Part shown: positions 26,601 to 38,000 of the stretch, piece by piece
Layout of the letters: each line of letters starts with the position of its first letter
Numbering within the stretch: position 1 is the stretch's first letter
Assembly: GCA_022885665.1 (NCBI GenBank)
Contig: JAGQDJ010000030.1
Location: 124,001-188,000, forward strand
From: Triops longicaudatus
Taxonomy: Eukaryota; Arthropoda; Branchiopoda; Notostraca; Triopsidae
Direction: 5' to 3'
DNA length: 64,000 nucleotides
Translations under genes and position numbers: made by a program
The notes under the pieces: generated by a model
Told to the model about the DNA's origin: nothing
Databases searched by the model: none
What the model saw: only the letters and a program-made list of their open reading frames with translations

Positions 26601-27614
26601 TAGTGTACAGATGTGCTTCACTTTTTCAACTCAACGTCAATGGACGCGAGAGAGCTTAAAGAGAACGAGGGTGGAGGAGGGGGTGCAGAAGGGAGGTAGG
26701 TGGATAAGATGTTGTCTTATGGCTTTTGGCGTGATGATGAAAAGCATCTTCCGTTACCTTCCAACACAGCGGTCCATATATTGTCTCCAGTCTCTCTGTC
26801 TGTCCCGAGTTTTGAAAGTACAAAAAGGAGGATGCAGCATCTCTATCTCGCTCTCCCTAAGACAGTATTGTTTCAAGGTGTTGGAAAAGGAACATCAAGC
26901 AAAACTAGCTTTTTTTCCCCTGTATTTTCCCGGGCTTCTCCGTTTTTTTTTTGTTATTGTTGCAGTGTTCGAACTCGGAAAAAAATAGAATTTGGGGTGT
27001 TGTGTCCAGGAGATCTTTTTGTAGCATTTGCATTCGAAGTAATGCGCCCTTCTCCTTTAAATGTGGTTTGGAAAGGTACCGACGAAGTGTATTGTCCGGG
27101 AGAGGGGGAGGACTGGGGTGGAGTTTGGGGTGACGATGCCTCAAATCGTCACGATAGGGAGGAGTCTCTTGAAGAAAGAGAGAGAAATGGAAATATTTCC
27201 TATTTTTGAAATTTCTTCCTTGACTCGGCTCGTTTTACGGGTTGTTGTACTGCTATGGTTCAGGTTCCGGCTAAACTTGCTGTTTTATTAACGGTATACT
27301 GTGACTGAAAAGGAACGTGATCTTTATCAAACGCAAATTAACCTGACTTTAATTTCCTTCGCTTTAATTGAAAGTTTGCTTTTCTCTCAAAACGTTACAC
27401 TTTGGAAAATAATTGCACAATAAAGAAAATGACCATACTCAGTTAAATTATAGTATGTTAATTTTTAAGAGGCTTAGAATGAATAATATTTAAAATACAT
27501 AATTTGAAGCATCACTTGATTTTTGCGATTCATTGAATTTTTAATATTTTCGGAGGTATTAGACAATTAGTGCTCATTTTAATTGATCTCTCGACGTTTA
27601 AGTGCAATTAAACG
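23604..27614 (+). other. Intergenic, 3' of SMN
   Basis: No intact gene. It contains the decayed gag-like remnant (25681-25900), a palindrome-rich TATG/CATATGATC patch near 25450-25530, and several long open frames at 26.0-27.2 kb on both strands that overlap each other and show no domain. Confidence 0.5.
25681..25900 (+). pseudogene. Decayed retrotransposon gag-like remnant
   Basis: The + strand reads AVLPPKLHLSSEQNEDF then TLWIEKWRIFEI, then stops. After frame changes it continues as EDRVAMFKS and HSDATLKIVHN. That succession (a Trp-rich helix, then R-A-x-F, then a D-A-x-x-x-I-x-H-N block) is like the Gag capsid of LTR retrotransposons in arthropod genomes. At least two frameshifts and several stops make it non-functional. 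No protease, reverse transcriptase or LTR was found nearby, so only a fragment remains. The family assignment is by eye. Confidence 0.35.
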
Positions 27615-28001
27615 TTACCACGATCTTATTTCCTGTTCGTAATTTGTCATAAGCTCTGTCTTTAACTCATAAACTCTTAAAAGGTAATTTCCGGAAATCG
27701 AGCTGTCATCGTTCAATATTATGAACAATTCTGCAAACAAATCTCTCGAAGACCAGCTAAGCAGCTCTATTATCGCCAACTGTAGCTCGTTAATCCAAGT
27801 CAAGTCGAGCCAGAACGTTAAACCATGTCCCCTTTCACTTTGATTAAACCGCAAGAAATACATATTTCTTCGCCAAAATCTCTCCCGAACTTGCATTTCC
27901 GCCTTTCCTTCAATCTGAAAATTCTTCCAAGATTCCACGCCACCGTAACTCACTGGAAATCCTAAAACGAATACTCGCAAATGTTCTCCCAATACAACTT
28001 C
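27615..28001 (-). CDS. Orphan terminal coding exon, possibly ER metallopeptidase 1 C-terminal domain
   Basis: On the - strand a TTGCAG acceptor at 28002-28003 opens 128 codons to a TAA at 27615, with coding-like composition. It contains EHLRVFVLGFPVSYGGVESW, then NMYFLRFNQSERGHGLTFWL, then LAIIELLSWSSRDLFAELF, and it ends EIRSW. The spacing resembles the C-terminal luminal domain of ER metallopeptidase 1 (FXNA): a GP-x-HM strand, a hydrophobic-Asp-Trp turn, YF-x-x-F, an FW-[IL]-[ED] strand and an LF-x-x-x-F helix. That assignment is by eye and weak. No upstream exon (peptidase M28 core or membrane helices) was found on this strand before DIP-a, so this is either the last exon of a gene with a very long intron or a stranded fragment. 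Confidence 0.35.
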   Translation of the reverse strand, partial: EVVLGEHLRVFVLGFPVSYGGVESWKNFQIEGKAEMQVRERFWRRNMYFLRFNQSERGHGLTFWLDLTWINELQLAIIELLSWSSRDLFAELFIILNDDSSISGNYLLRVYELKTELMTNYEQEIRSW

Positions 28002-28082
28002 CTGCAACAATTCGTATTACTATTACGATTATTACTGAAAATTAAGATTTTCACTATTTAACGTTTACTATTTTAATTTCTG

Positions 28083-28244
28083 CAGTAGAAACTCGTTATA
28101 CGAACCCCTTTGCTACGACCTTTAACAGACGGAATTTAAACTCTCGAAAGATGAAGTCCACAGGAACTGTTTCATATAACCAACTGTGGATATACCGAAC
28201 AGGTTTCTGTACCCGAGAGGTTCGCTATAACGAGATAAAATCAT
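28083..28244. mobile_element. pogo/Tigger-like MITE, copy 2 (degenerate right end)
   Basis: Begins CAGTAGAAACTCGTTATACG and ends near TTCGCTATAACGAG in inverted orientation. The left end matches the copy at 13390. The last bases of the right end are eroded. It is about 160 bp and has no coding capacity. Confidence 0.5.
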
Positions 28245-28329
28245 ACTTTTACCTAAATTAGTATTTCCAGTAATTTAATATTTTATCTTAGTAACATCTT
28301 CACATTTTTATTGTTATTAGGTATTTATA

Positions 28330-28442
28330 GTTTTATTTCGAATATTTTTTCAGATTTAATAATTTCGAATATTTTTTAGAATTGAATAATTTCGAATATT
28401 TGATGTATTTCGAGCATTTTATTAATCTCGAATATTTATTTG
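28330..28442 (+). repeat. Minisatellite with TTTCGAATATTT core
   Basis: Four to five imperfect units of about 20-25 bp, each with TTTCGAATATTT or TCTCGAATATTT. The same core recurs in the array at 56790-56955. Confidence 0.6.
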
Positions 28443-29062
28443 ATTGACACCTTACAAAAAATTCGTTTAAAAGGCAAGGAACTTAAGAATCTAGTGTAAT
28501 ACTTAGCGTTATACTCTCTCTTAAAGACCTAATTGTCTGTCTAGGGCCGTTACTCGCGCTCACTTAGTCCTGCTTTAGGATACTCTAAATGATCACCGCG
28601 TAGTTGAAGCGGCGATTGAACCAATCTCAAGGCTTGGTTAGTTCATACAATATAGAGGCAGAAATAGTAGTAGGCCATTATTGAAGGTCTCGAAAAACAT
28701 GAAAGAGTAAAGAAACGGCGATCTGGGTACGTGTGTGTGCGCCGTCGCCGGTTTTCTCAGTCCTCTGTCGCCCGGTACTTGACACGGCTTATAAAGCACG
28801 AGTCAGGATGGCATCTGGCACGACACGAACACTGATTAGCCTGTGAGCGTGAAACCGGCAACCGAAAGACGACGAGTGTATCGTCAAAAGGCAGGGTGAG
28901 AAAGGAAACCGACAGTCGAAAAACTTACGAGCTCCCCTGGAAGATCTTAAACGCCGTGCGGCGAACTCGGGGAGGTTTAGACGCTCCTCACTCCTCCTCC
29001 TTCGTGGTCGCTTGTAATACCAGTCTCGGAGCAAGACAAAGGGTCGAACCCAGAATTGAACA

Positions 29063-32000
29063 ATGTGTTCCCCGTGGCGGTGGTGTTGGTGCATTTCCTC
29101 TTACTACTATCTATTGTGGATAGTGATTGTTGCAGGTAAAGACAAGCTTCGAAGAAATTGGGCCGAAAATTCGGGAAAAATTTTCAAAAAATCTTCAAGA
29201 ACAAGGAAATAGGCAATTTTTTTACGAAAGTGCAAAATTATTTCTTGAAGAAATTATTTTTCTAAGAAAGTATTTCTTGAAGAAATTATTTCTCGAAGAT
29301 ATTATTTCTTGAAGATATTATTTCTTGAAGAAGTAGTTTCTCGAAGACATTAAAGAAATTTTTTATTTGAAAAGATTGGAGAATTTTTTTCGTGAAAGAA
29401 AGAAATACGTCAGCGTTGAGGTTGTCAACAATGTTTGGATAAATTGTCACAGATGGTGTCAAATTGTAACTTTGTTGTGGAAACTCGCAGGTGGTGGTGT
29501 GGATGAACAACCTGTGTTTGTGCTGCCGATTGGGAATCAGACCGTAGCAGTGGGACGTGATGCCACTTTCGTTTGCGTAATTGACCGTCTCGGAGAGTAT
29601 AAAGTAAGCAGTGCAATACCTATGGGAACAGTTATTTCCATCTGCCTTTTGGGTTCGGGGAGGCATACCTCAGGAGTATTTGCTCTGGCGAACCAGCAAG
29701 TTTACCCAACGAGGGCCAATACTCTTGAAGTAATACGCCGAAATGAGAAACAGGACGAGAGAGCCAAAAGAAAAAAGCTTATCAAATCTGTATGTTTGCT
29801 TGTAAATGGAAAACTGAGCCCTCGTCCCCGACAAGCAATATGGAAAAACATGAAGAAATTATTGAAAGAATTTGACAGTACATTGCTTCCGTTGAAAGTT
29901 GTAACTTTTATTAGCTTTACCAATAAAGTTAGTGAATTAGAGACAATATTTAATGGAAAACTTGGGACTGCGAAATAAATATTTTACAAAAATTCGGAAG
30001 AAAGTTTCAGGCCAGTGTATTTCTTCAATGGAAAATTGCAGAGCAGAACCAATTATTCTCATCAAAGCCGCCATGTAGCTTGGAAACGGGAAATTTGAAC
30101 TTTTTTAACGTTGAATGCGGAAATAAAGCATTTGAACGAAATTACTGCAAGAAGTTTTTAGACCAGTACATTTATTAATTAATGCCTCAAAGAAGGCTAT
30201 TAAGAAGGTAAATTTGCGAAATCAGATACGTAGTAAGATTTTTTACTGTATAAAATTACATAAGAAATACTGAAGAAATGCACAGGCTAGTACGTTTCTT
30301 TTTCACAAAATCACTGAAAGTAAACTACGAAAATGCTTATCTAGTCTGTTTTTCAAAATTTATCGACTTTGGCCTTCTTTTGAGCACGCATTTTGGAAAG
30401 CACGCTTCACTGAAATTTTCATAAGCAATTAACTTGCTAGTACATTGAAAAATATATGGCATTTAAAATTTAAAGTGTTAAAAACAAACAAAAAGATCTA
30501 ACAAGATTAACTTGTTTGCTTGTAAATTGAAGAGTTTACCCTCTTTCCGGCCACAATGTGGAAAGAAATATTTGACAAAAATTTCTTGAAGAAATTCACT
30601 GACCAATACATTTCTTTTACTTCAGAAGCGCAAAAAATAAACCATATATTTATGAAATATGTTTAAATTTGTAAAAGACAGATTGAAAGTCTTCCCAGTA
30701 CGTAGTTAATACGAAACACTTCTTATTGCTGTTTAAAAATTGCTTCTAAGTAATTACAATTGCTGCTAGACAGTCACAGCCAGTACGTTTTTCTCATTAA
30801 AATTAACTAAATGCAAGCCATATAGTTCTTAATAAATTTTTGCGTTAGTCTGCGAAAGAAAAACGTGGCTCTTACACCGAACAAAAAGGGAAGAAACGTT
30901 TCACAGAAAATTCCGAAAAAATACATTTCTTTCATTAAAAATCGTAAACAAATATTATCTGTGCTAGTAAAATCGAACATTGACAACGTTTTAGAGCTCG
31001 AACGTCAAACTACTGAAAGAAATTTACAGGCCAGTACGTTTCTTTCATTGAAAACCGAAAGCAAATATTTGCCAAGCCACAAAACCAGCAGAAATCTGAA
31101 ATCGGTTATATTCTTTAGTTCTAACTTCTATGTTCTACGTAATCGCCTACCGGCTCGTACCAAAATTTCTTTGAAGCCTTTTTTTTCCTTAGATGACTTT
31201 TTTAGTTTTTTTTTTCTGAAGAAAGTAAAAAAGAAAGGAGAAAAAAATAGCCATTTTCAAGGTAGCCTGTGGCGAGTATGTAAGGTGTGCGCTCCATGAA
31301 AATCTACCTTTTCAATACTCTAGTTAAAACCTGTTTAGTACAGTGATTTTAGGAGTGAGTTACGCGGAAGTTTGAAAAGCAAACTTTGCCCCAAATGGCA
31401 GTAAGGTGGAAGGGGCTTTTTTGTATATATTCTTTTGAGTTTAGAAGGCCATGGTGACAACTTTGACTTTTTGTCCTTTATGAACTTGAAAGTCAGGCAA
31501 AACAAACTTTCCGCTTAGCAACTTTTCTTTATATATATTTTTTTCTTCTCGTTTCTGTACAAGCTGTACTTACTTTCTCTATGGAGAAGGAAGGAGAAAG
31601 ATATCCCTCGAGTAAGAAGGGTTCGTTGCCGATATTCTTGGCTGTCCCCCCTGAGGGGGTACCAGAACATTCGTTGTCAGTTCAGTTATTGGAGGAACGT
31701 AGTACAATGTGTTTGGAGACATTCCCGGGTCGGATGTAATAGGTTTGGGAGATGACAGACACTGTTGTAGGAAAAACGAAGCGCCAAAAGACGGAACAGA
31801 AGAATCGTTACAAGCACTTATTGGATGAGCGATGATTTCCGTTGGATGCTCACTCACATTTCGCCGTACTTTGCATTCCGAGCCATAAGCTCCTCTTAAT
31901 CATAATCCAATCCAACCTGTTATCGTTTTCAACAGAAATTACGGAACCTTGCGAATTTGGCCTCAAAATGTGCCAACTTTTATCTTGCATTTAAATTATA

Positions 32001-35000
32001 GATAATGAAAAAGTTTATTTTACTTTACCAGAATCAAGTTTCTATTTTCAAGGTGAAAAAATTGCTAGAAAGAAATTTATTGCATTCATGTTAATTCGAT
32101 TGCGAGATTTTTACTGTAGTATTGTTAAGTTCGGAGGATAAATCTCGTGCAAAATCAGTACAATGAATTTGTTGCGCATACATAAAAGGTATTTTTAATT
32201 GAATTTTGACACATACAACTGAACGGTACATATTAGCACGACCCTTGTCAAAAATGCCGCGGATTGAGTTTTTATTTATTTTCTCATGTACACTTTGAGC
32301 TTTTTCGACGAAACTCTCCCTACGTGGACTACTTTATATTCACTAAATTTGCGATTTTTTCCTGTACCGAAATGTGTGTTGTGATATTTGTACAGTTTTT
32401 CCGAGGTGTCAATGGTCCCGTCTCCTTAATGCAGAAATTCTCAAAAGTAATCGATTATTAACTAATATGAACGATTATTATCGATTATTAACTATTATTA
32501 ACGATTATGAACTATATGTATCGATTATTAAAAACGATGATATGACGTTATTTACATTGTTCATTAGCAACATTTTTAACCTTTTTTCTTGCTTAATAAA
32601 GGTGGCTTGGTTCAAGTACGACACTAAAGCCGTGCTAAGCATGCAGCGCAATCTGGTGAGCCGGGACCCTCGCTTAAGCATAGCCTTCAATGACCAAAAC
32701 ACGTGGACGCTGACGATTAGGCAAGTGGTGGAACAAGATGCTGGGATCTACGCCTGTCAAACCAGTACGGTGCCTCCGCGTAACCAGGTATTGGCAATGC
32801 TGCTTATTGGTAAAAAAAAAATTATTTTGTCCCCTTCACCAATTCTTTCTGTCTCTATCGCTCTCGTCGGGGCGATGATGGGTGAAAGGCACTTATTGGA
32901 GGGACCACGAGCACTTGGCCTCGAAATTGGACAACATACTGGCCAGTATGGTCCAGTACAGATACGGAGAGGTGGACGAAAGAGGATTAGAACAGTTCTT
33001 CCTCCCCATCCCAAAGCTTATAGCACTTTCATAGACTTGCTAGCAAACCAACTCAAGAAAAATCCTTTACAAAAATAAAATAAGAAATAAATAAATATAA
33101 AATATAAATAAAAAAAAAGAATAAATAAAAAATTAAAAATAAATAAAAATAGAAAAGCAAACAAACATAGAAAAACGAATAAATATAGAAGAACAAATAA
33201 AGATAGAAAAGCAAATAAAGATAGAAAAACATTAAAAAAAAGTAAACAAATCGTTCACAATAGTGGACATGACTGCCAGACTCTATTATCACAACTTCGA
33301 TACACTGACAACGGTTATTGTTCGTTTGCAAGCCTTTTCACGCCTCGGGACATCTTTCTTTCTTTTAATGAACGACTTTTTTTTTCTCACTTTTTTCGTG
33401 TCGTGTGTGTGGTTTAGTTTCTTTCCGTTTCTTGTTGCTCCCTGAGGCGAAGAGTCACAATAAGCTTTGACAAGCTGGTAGTTTGGTGGTCAAATTTCGA
33501 GCACTACACGCCGAGATTTCTTCTCCTGTCCTTCATTAGTATTCGCGAGTCGTCGCACATCTTTTTACTCGGGTATACTCGCGTAGGAGAAACATTTTTC
33601 GGGAGGGAGGAGGTACAGCGCTGTGTACAATACTCGTAACAATGTAGTCTTATTATTGTGATGTAAGCAAGCTTGTGCGAGGGGGAAAGAAGCCTTGTGT
33701 CAAGTACCGGCAGGTTTTATACCCATATGTTTGCTCAGGGAACAACGTGCACCGGGTTTTAATAAGCTTCCAAGCATTCAAAGTGTTGGTAGTTGGTATC
33801 TTACTGCCAGAGTGCTGTTAGATCGTGTAACACGGGTGGGTGGTATCTTGTACTACAGTACTGTAATAGGTTTTATTATGCTTTTTGACGGAGGGTTGGT
33901 TTCCTGTTTCAGAATTCAAGATTAAGCTATATTACTTGCATTAAACCGGTACTTTTACTCAGAAGAAGCACCTTTTAAGGAAAATAACTGCTAGAAGTAA
34001 AAAAAAATGAAAACAACTAGAAAGAAAGATTTTTTTTAAGGGAAGCTAATAAAAGAGTTTTCCTAGAAATATGAAAGTTAGTAACATGACTTTGAAGAGC
34101 GGAGCTGGATGTCATAGGTCTACAGCCAGTCCATCTTCATGGTTTAATATTCTCGTTGCCGAAATTGAAAAGTACCAAGAGATCCTTTTACCTCTTTTCT
34201 TGCGGAAATGAAAGATGCAATCGGAGTTTCCGGTAACCGTAACAGGGTTCTTGGACTTTTAACTCCATTTCTCCCTCTAATCCTTACTATCTGCAAACCA
34301 CACCATCCCTTTTGGAGGGAGCGTATCGGTCTTCCGCTCAACCCTCGTTCAGGGGGTGAATTTAACCCCTCTGCACCCCCGTTAACATTCGAATCGATAA
34401 ATTTAAAAAAAAATTGTCCCTTTTTTTGGAATATGTAAAATTACTTATCTGGTGATATTCAGGTTACTTTCATTTCGCAAATGGATTCCTCTTCCACCCT
34501 TTTCCCTGTATGTACATACAGTACATAGGAAACTAATATGGCGTGTATTGTTAAGCGTCCAATCTCCGGAGAAGCCTTAGAAAAGCAAAAAAGTACCATG
34601 TTTTGATTACTACGGCTGGTTTCTAAAGATGCAGATGGAATGAGATGGAATATGGGGGTTAACAGAGGGAGAAAAAAAGGGGAAACAAGGGGTGTCGGAA
34701 TCAAAACGGGAACTAATGTGGAAATCAGGCCATTCCAGTAAAATTGTGGGACATGGAGGGGATTTTTTCAGGATGACAATACGCAACGTTAGGGTAGAAA
34801 AAAGGAGGGAAAGGGTTAGATCACACCCCTTTAACCCCCGATTTTTTTCTTTTATTTTGCCCGTCACCATCTTGTGCGACACTATGGCGTTCCGCAAGGC
34901 GTTGATAATGGCGGAAGAAGCTGTCGCTTATTGACTCTTGTAAAGCCTTTCCCCCCTATCCCTGGCAACCCCCTCGCCTTTTTCGCCCTTTATCTTCGGA

Positions 35001-38000
35001 TGCTGCTTCGAGAGCTTCATCCTCGCACACACACCGTGGTGACACTTTCACGGTCCACAAATTGTAGGACAGGCTACCCGGATTGAAAAAAAAGGACGGA
35101 CATGTATATATGTAATTATATAATATAGGGTTTACTCGTAGGAAATTGTCGAAAATCGTCAATAGATTTTGCAAAAATAGATGTCGAAGATCCTCGTGCT
35201 ATCGGCCCATAAGAAAGCAAACCGTCAGTTTTTATACATTGTGAGAAGCAAATTAATAAAAATTTTTAATCTCTGAGAACTTGAGCTATGCTGTAAATTT
35301 ACTATGAGAAAACTGTAAGAAACTGTGCAACAGTTATTGCAAAAACTGACATCAAATATCTCCATACATTTCGCCCGTAAGAAAACAAGTCGTAAATTTC
35401 TGCTTATTATTTCAAACAATTTAACTAAATTTCTTCTCCACTATAACTATAATCATATACTTAACCTTAATGTAATTTTTTAAAACATAAAGAGCCTTTA
35501 TTTGCAAAAACTGACATTAAATCCTCTAAATATTTCGCCCGTAAAAAATGCGAGTTGGCAATTCTGTCACAGATAAAAAAATACGCTAGTTTTCGAAAAA
35601 TGTTTAATACCTTTCATTATAAATGAAACTATAACCGTAACTTTACTGTGACAAAATCTTGGCTAAAAGTTGAAAATTCCTGGCAAATCTATGATAAATC
35701 ACAAACGTATATAAGAGATGGCCTTGACTCGAGTTTACAATGGTGCATTTAGCATAGGACGCCTTTTTCCCCGTTAGTGTGTTTTAAAGCGGTACGGCGT
35801 GGGTAAGCGTGCTATCGCGAAGTTTCGCGCGCGACAGCTCGATGCTACACAAAGGCATAGGTACACCAAAGGGCGGGAAAGCTGAGAATTGAGAGAAGCT
35901 GCGCCCTTAATTTTTTTTTCTGCCCCAGCTAAAAACCTAATGAGACCAAGAGTTTGAAGTTCAGACGTAAGATTTTTCCAGTCGAATTGTGAACAATGCT
36001 AAGCAATTAGTAACGTTTGGCATACTTTGCATACAACACTGGGAAACACGTTGCATCTGTTGCCTTCCGCCACCCGTGTCACCCACCCAGCTACTTTCCA
36101 ATTAGTAACAAGGAAGGCTGACTATGTCTTGCATAAATTAAAGCTCGAAATCCAAAACGTTTTCCTTTTGTCCCCCCCACACATTCCACGGAAACTCCTA
36201 GAATCTACTTAAACAGTGCTACCACCCCAACCACCCTACTCAAAATGAGTGTCTAATAAGTCCCTAAACTTGACAAATTAGCAGATTAATAGAGCTTATT
36301 AACTAATTCCTTGAAACCATTTTTAGTCCCTTCTCTCTTTAAATTTTTTCCTTTTTAAGATTTCAACATTACATTTTTTAAGATTTCAATAGTATACTCA
36401 AATACTTTTTTACCTAATAATATTTTATAATCGCTAATTAATTTTAATGAAACGTATGTAACATTTCAATTATATTTCCTGTGTTTAGTGGTCTGCTTCT
36501 CCTATCTAATGATTTTTTAAATTTGTATTTCTATTTTTTCCTTCATGACGCCCGGTCGGAATTACAACGACTGTGTTGATTCGAGGGCATTAGTTCGGGT
36601 ACTTGGAGGTTTTAGTCCCCCCAGATATTCTGGATAACGAGACTTCGACGGACTTGAAAGTCCAGGAGGGTCAGAACATGACCCTCCAGTGTCGAGCCCG
36701 GGGTAGGCCTACGCCTAAAGTGACCTGGAAGCGGGAGGACGGCACACCGTTGGGCGGCATTCGGAGCCCAGCTGGTGCATCTCATTTGGTACGATGGGAA
36801 GCGGGTGATTTAGCCATCACACGGATTCATCGATCAGACGCTGGTGCCTTTCTCTGTGAAGCGAGGAATGGTGTCCCGCCCACTGTCAGCAAACGGATTG
36901 TCGTCCAAGTGTTGTGTAACCAAAAAATCATTCTATTTTTCTCCTTTACGTAGCTTATTTTTCTCTGTTTTATGACTCAAGCTTCATCCTTTCATAAATC
37001 ATTGCTCTGAGTAAATTTATGAGCCCAAACCTGTTGATGCGACCTTTTTAGTTCCGCCGAGGATCAAAGTAACCAATCAGCTTGTGGTGGCGCCGTTAGA
37101 TAGCGCTGTTACGTTGGAATGCATCGTGGAAGCTTTTCCGCCTGCCAAAGCGCATTGGCAACGGAGATCAGGTACTTTTCTTTCCTTATAGAGCTTTAAA
37201 GAAAAATGAAAAATAAAATTGGTTGCCACGTTGGTTTCCTGGTGCGACGTTTGTGTATTTACAATAGGCAATCCTGTGGTTTTATTGATAGCGTGTAATT
37301 GAATTTTGGGTAGGCGAGGTAATGGGCCATGGCGAAGGACATAGTGTGGATTACGTGACGGTATCCGAGCAGAGTAAAAGACTACTCTTGTATATTGATG
37401 CGCTAAGTGCTCAAGATTTAGGATCCTATGTTTGCTTGGCGAAAAACGATCTCGGAACGGTGGAAGGCCTTATTAGAATTCACGGTAAAGACAAAAACAA
37501 ACACATAATTTATTACCTAAGAATATTGAGTTGTCAAAAAATGCTGTTTAAATCATAAAATACTGTCTAAATACTAATTAAATAATCAATACGAAACAAG
37601 TAAAACACAAACATTGAAAAAAAAGCGATTCAAGATTATTTCGAATTATTCTTATTTTTCGTCAAACAGAAAAATCATCATCGATTGACTTAAAAACAGT
37701 CAAAATACTCTCCTAAAAACAAGTAAGACTCGGGTCAATTGTAATATTTCGCACAATTTTAGTTTTCTCTCCTGGTATTAAACTATCATCCGAACTTATT
37801 ACCACTAGATGGAGACACGTTTGCTCTATTATACTTGATGGAAACGTAAACAAGATGAAACAAGCTTTCAAAATGGAAACCTCTGGTTTGTTACAGTCTT
37901 GTATCCGTTGGGTAAAAGTAACATTGAGTTCAAAATGTGTCTCCATCGAGGCTTAGAGCAATACACTTTTAATTATGCACAAAGTGTAACGAGATAAATC

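Noticed and set aside
26286..27209. Several 80-170 codon open frames on both strands
   Set aside because: They overlap one another, lack splice context and domains, and contain homopolymers.
29035..29065. tRNA B-box-like GGTTCGACCC on the - strand
   Set aside because: No A box, acceptor stem or anticodon arm in proper spacing; no tRNA fold.
28789..29094. Antisense Arg-rich frame with a GTAAGT donor over the DIP-a first exon
   Set aside because: The donor phase does not fit the only downstream - strand exon (27615-28001), and the + strand signal exon explains the region.
29367..29978. 203-codon frame covering the DIP-a Ig1a exon
   Set aside because: Only 29491-29603 is exon; the rest is intron read-through in repeat DNA.
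30865..31299. 144-codon + frame in DIP-a intron 2
   Set aside because: Lys/Phe/Ser-rich, lies on the degenerate repeat array and a T/A-rich tract; no domain.
36027..36212. 61-codon + frame in DIP-a intron 3
   Set aside because: No splice partner in phase and no family signal.
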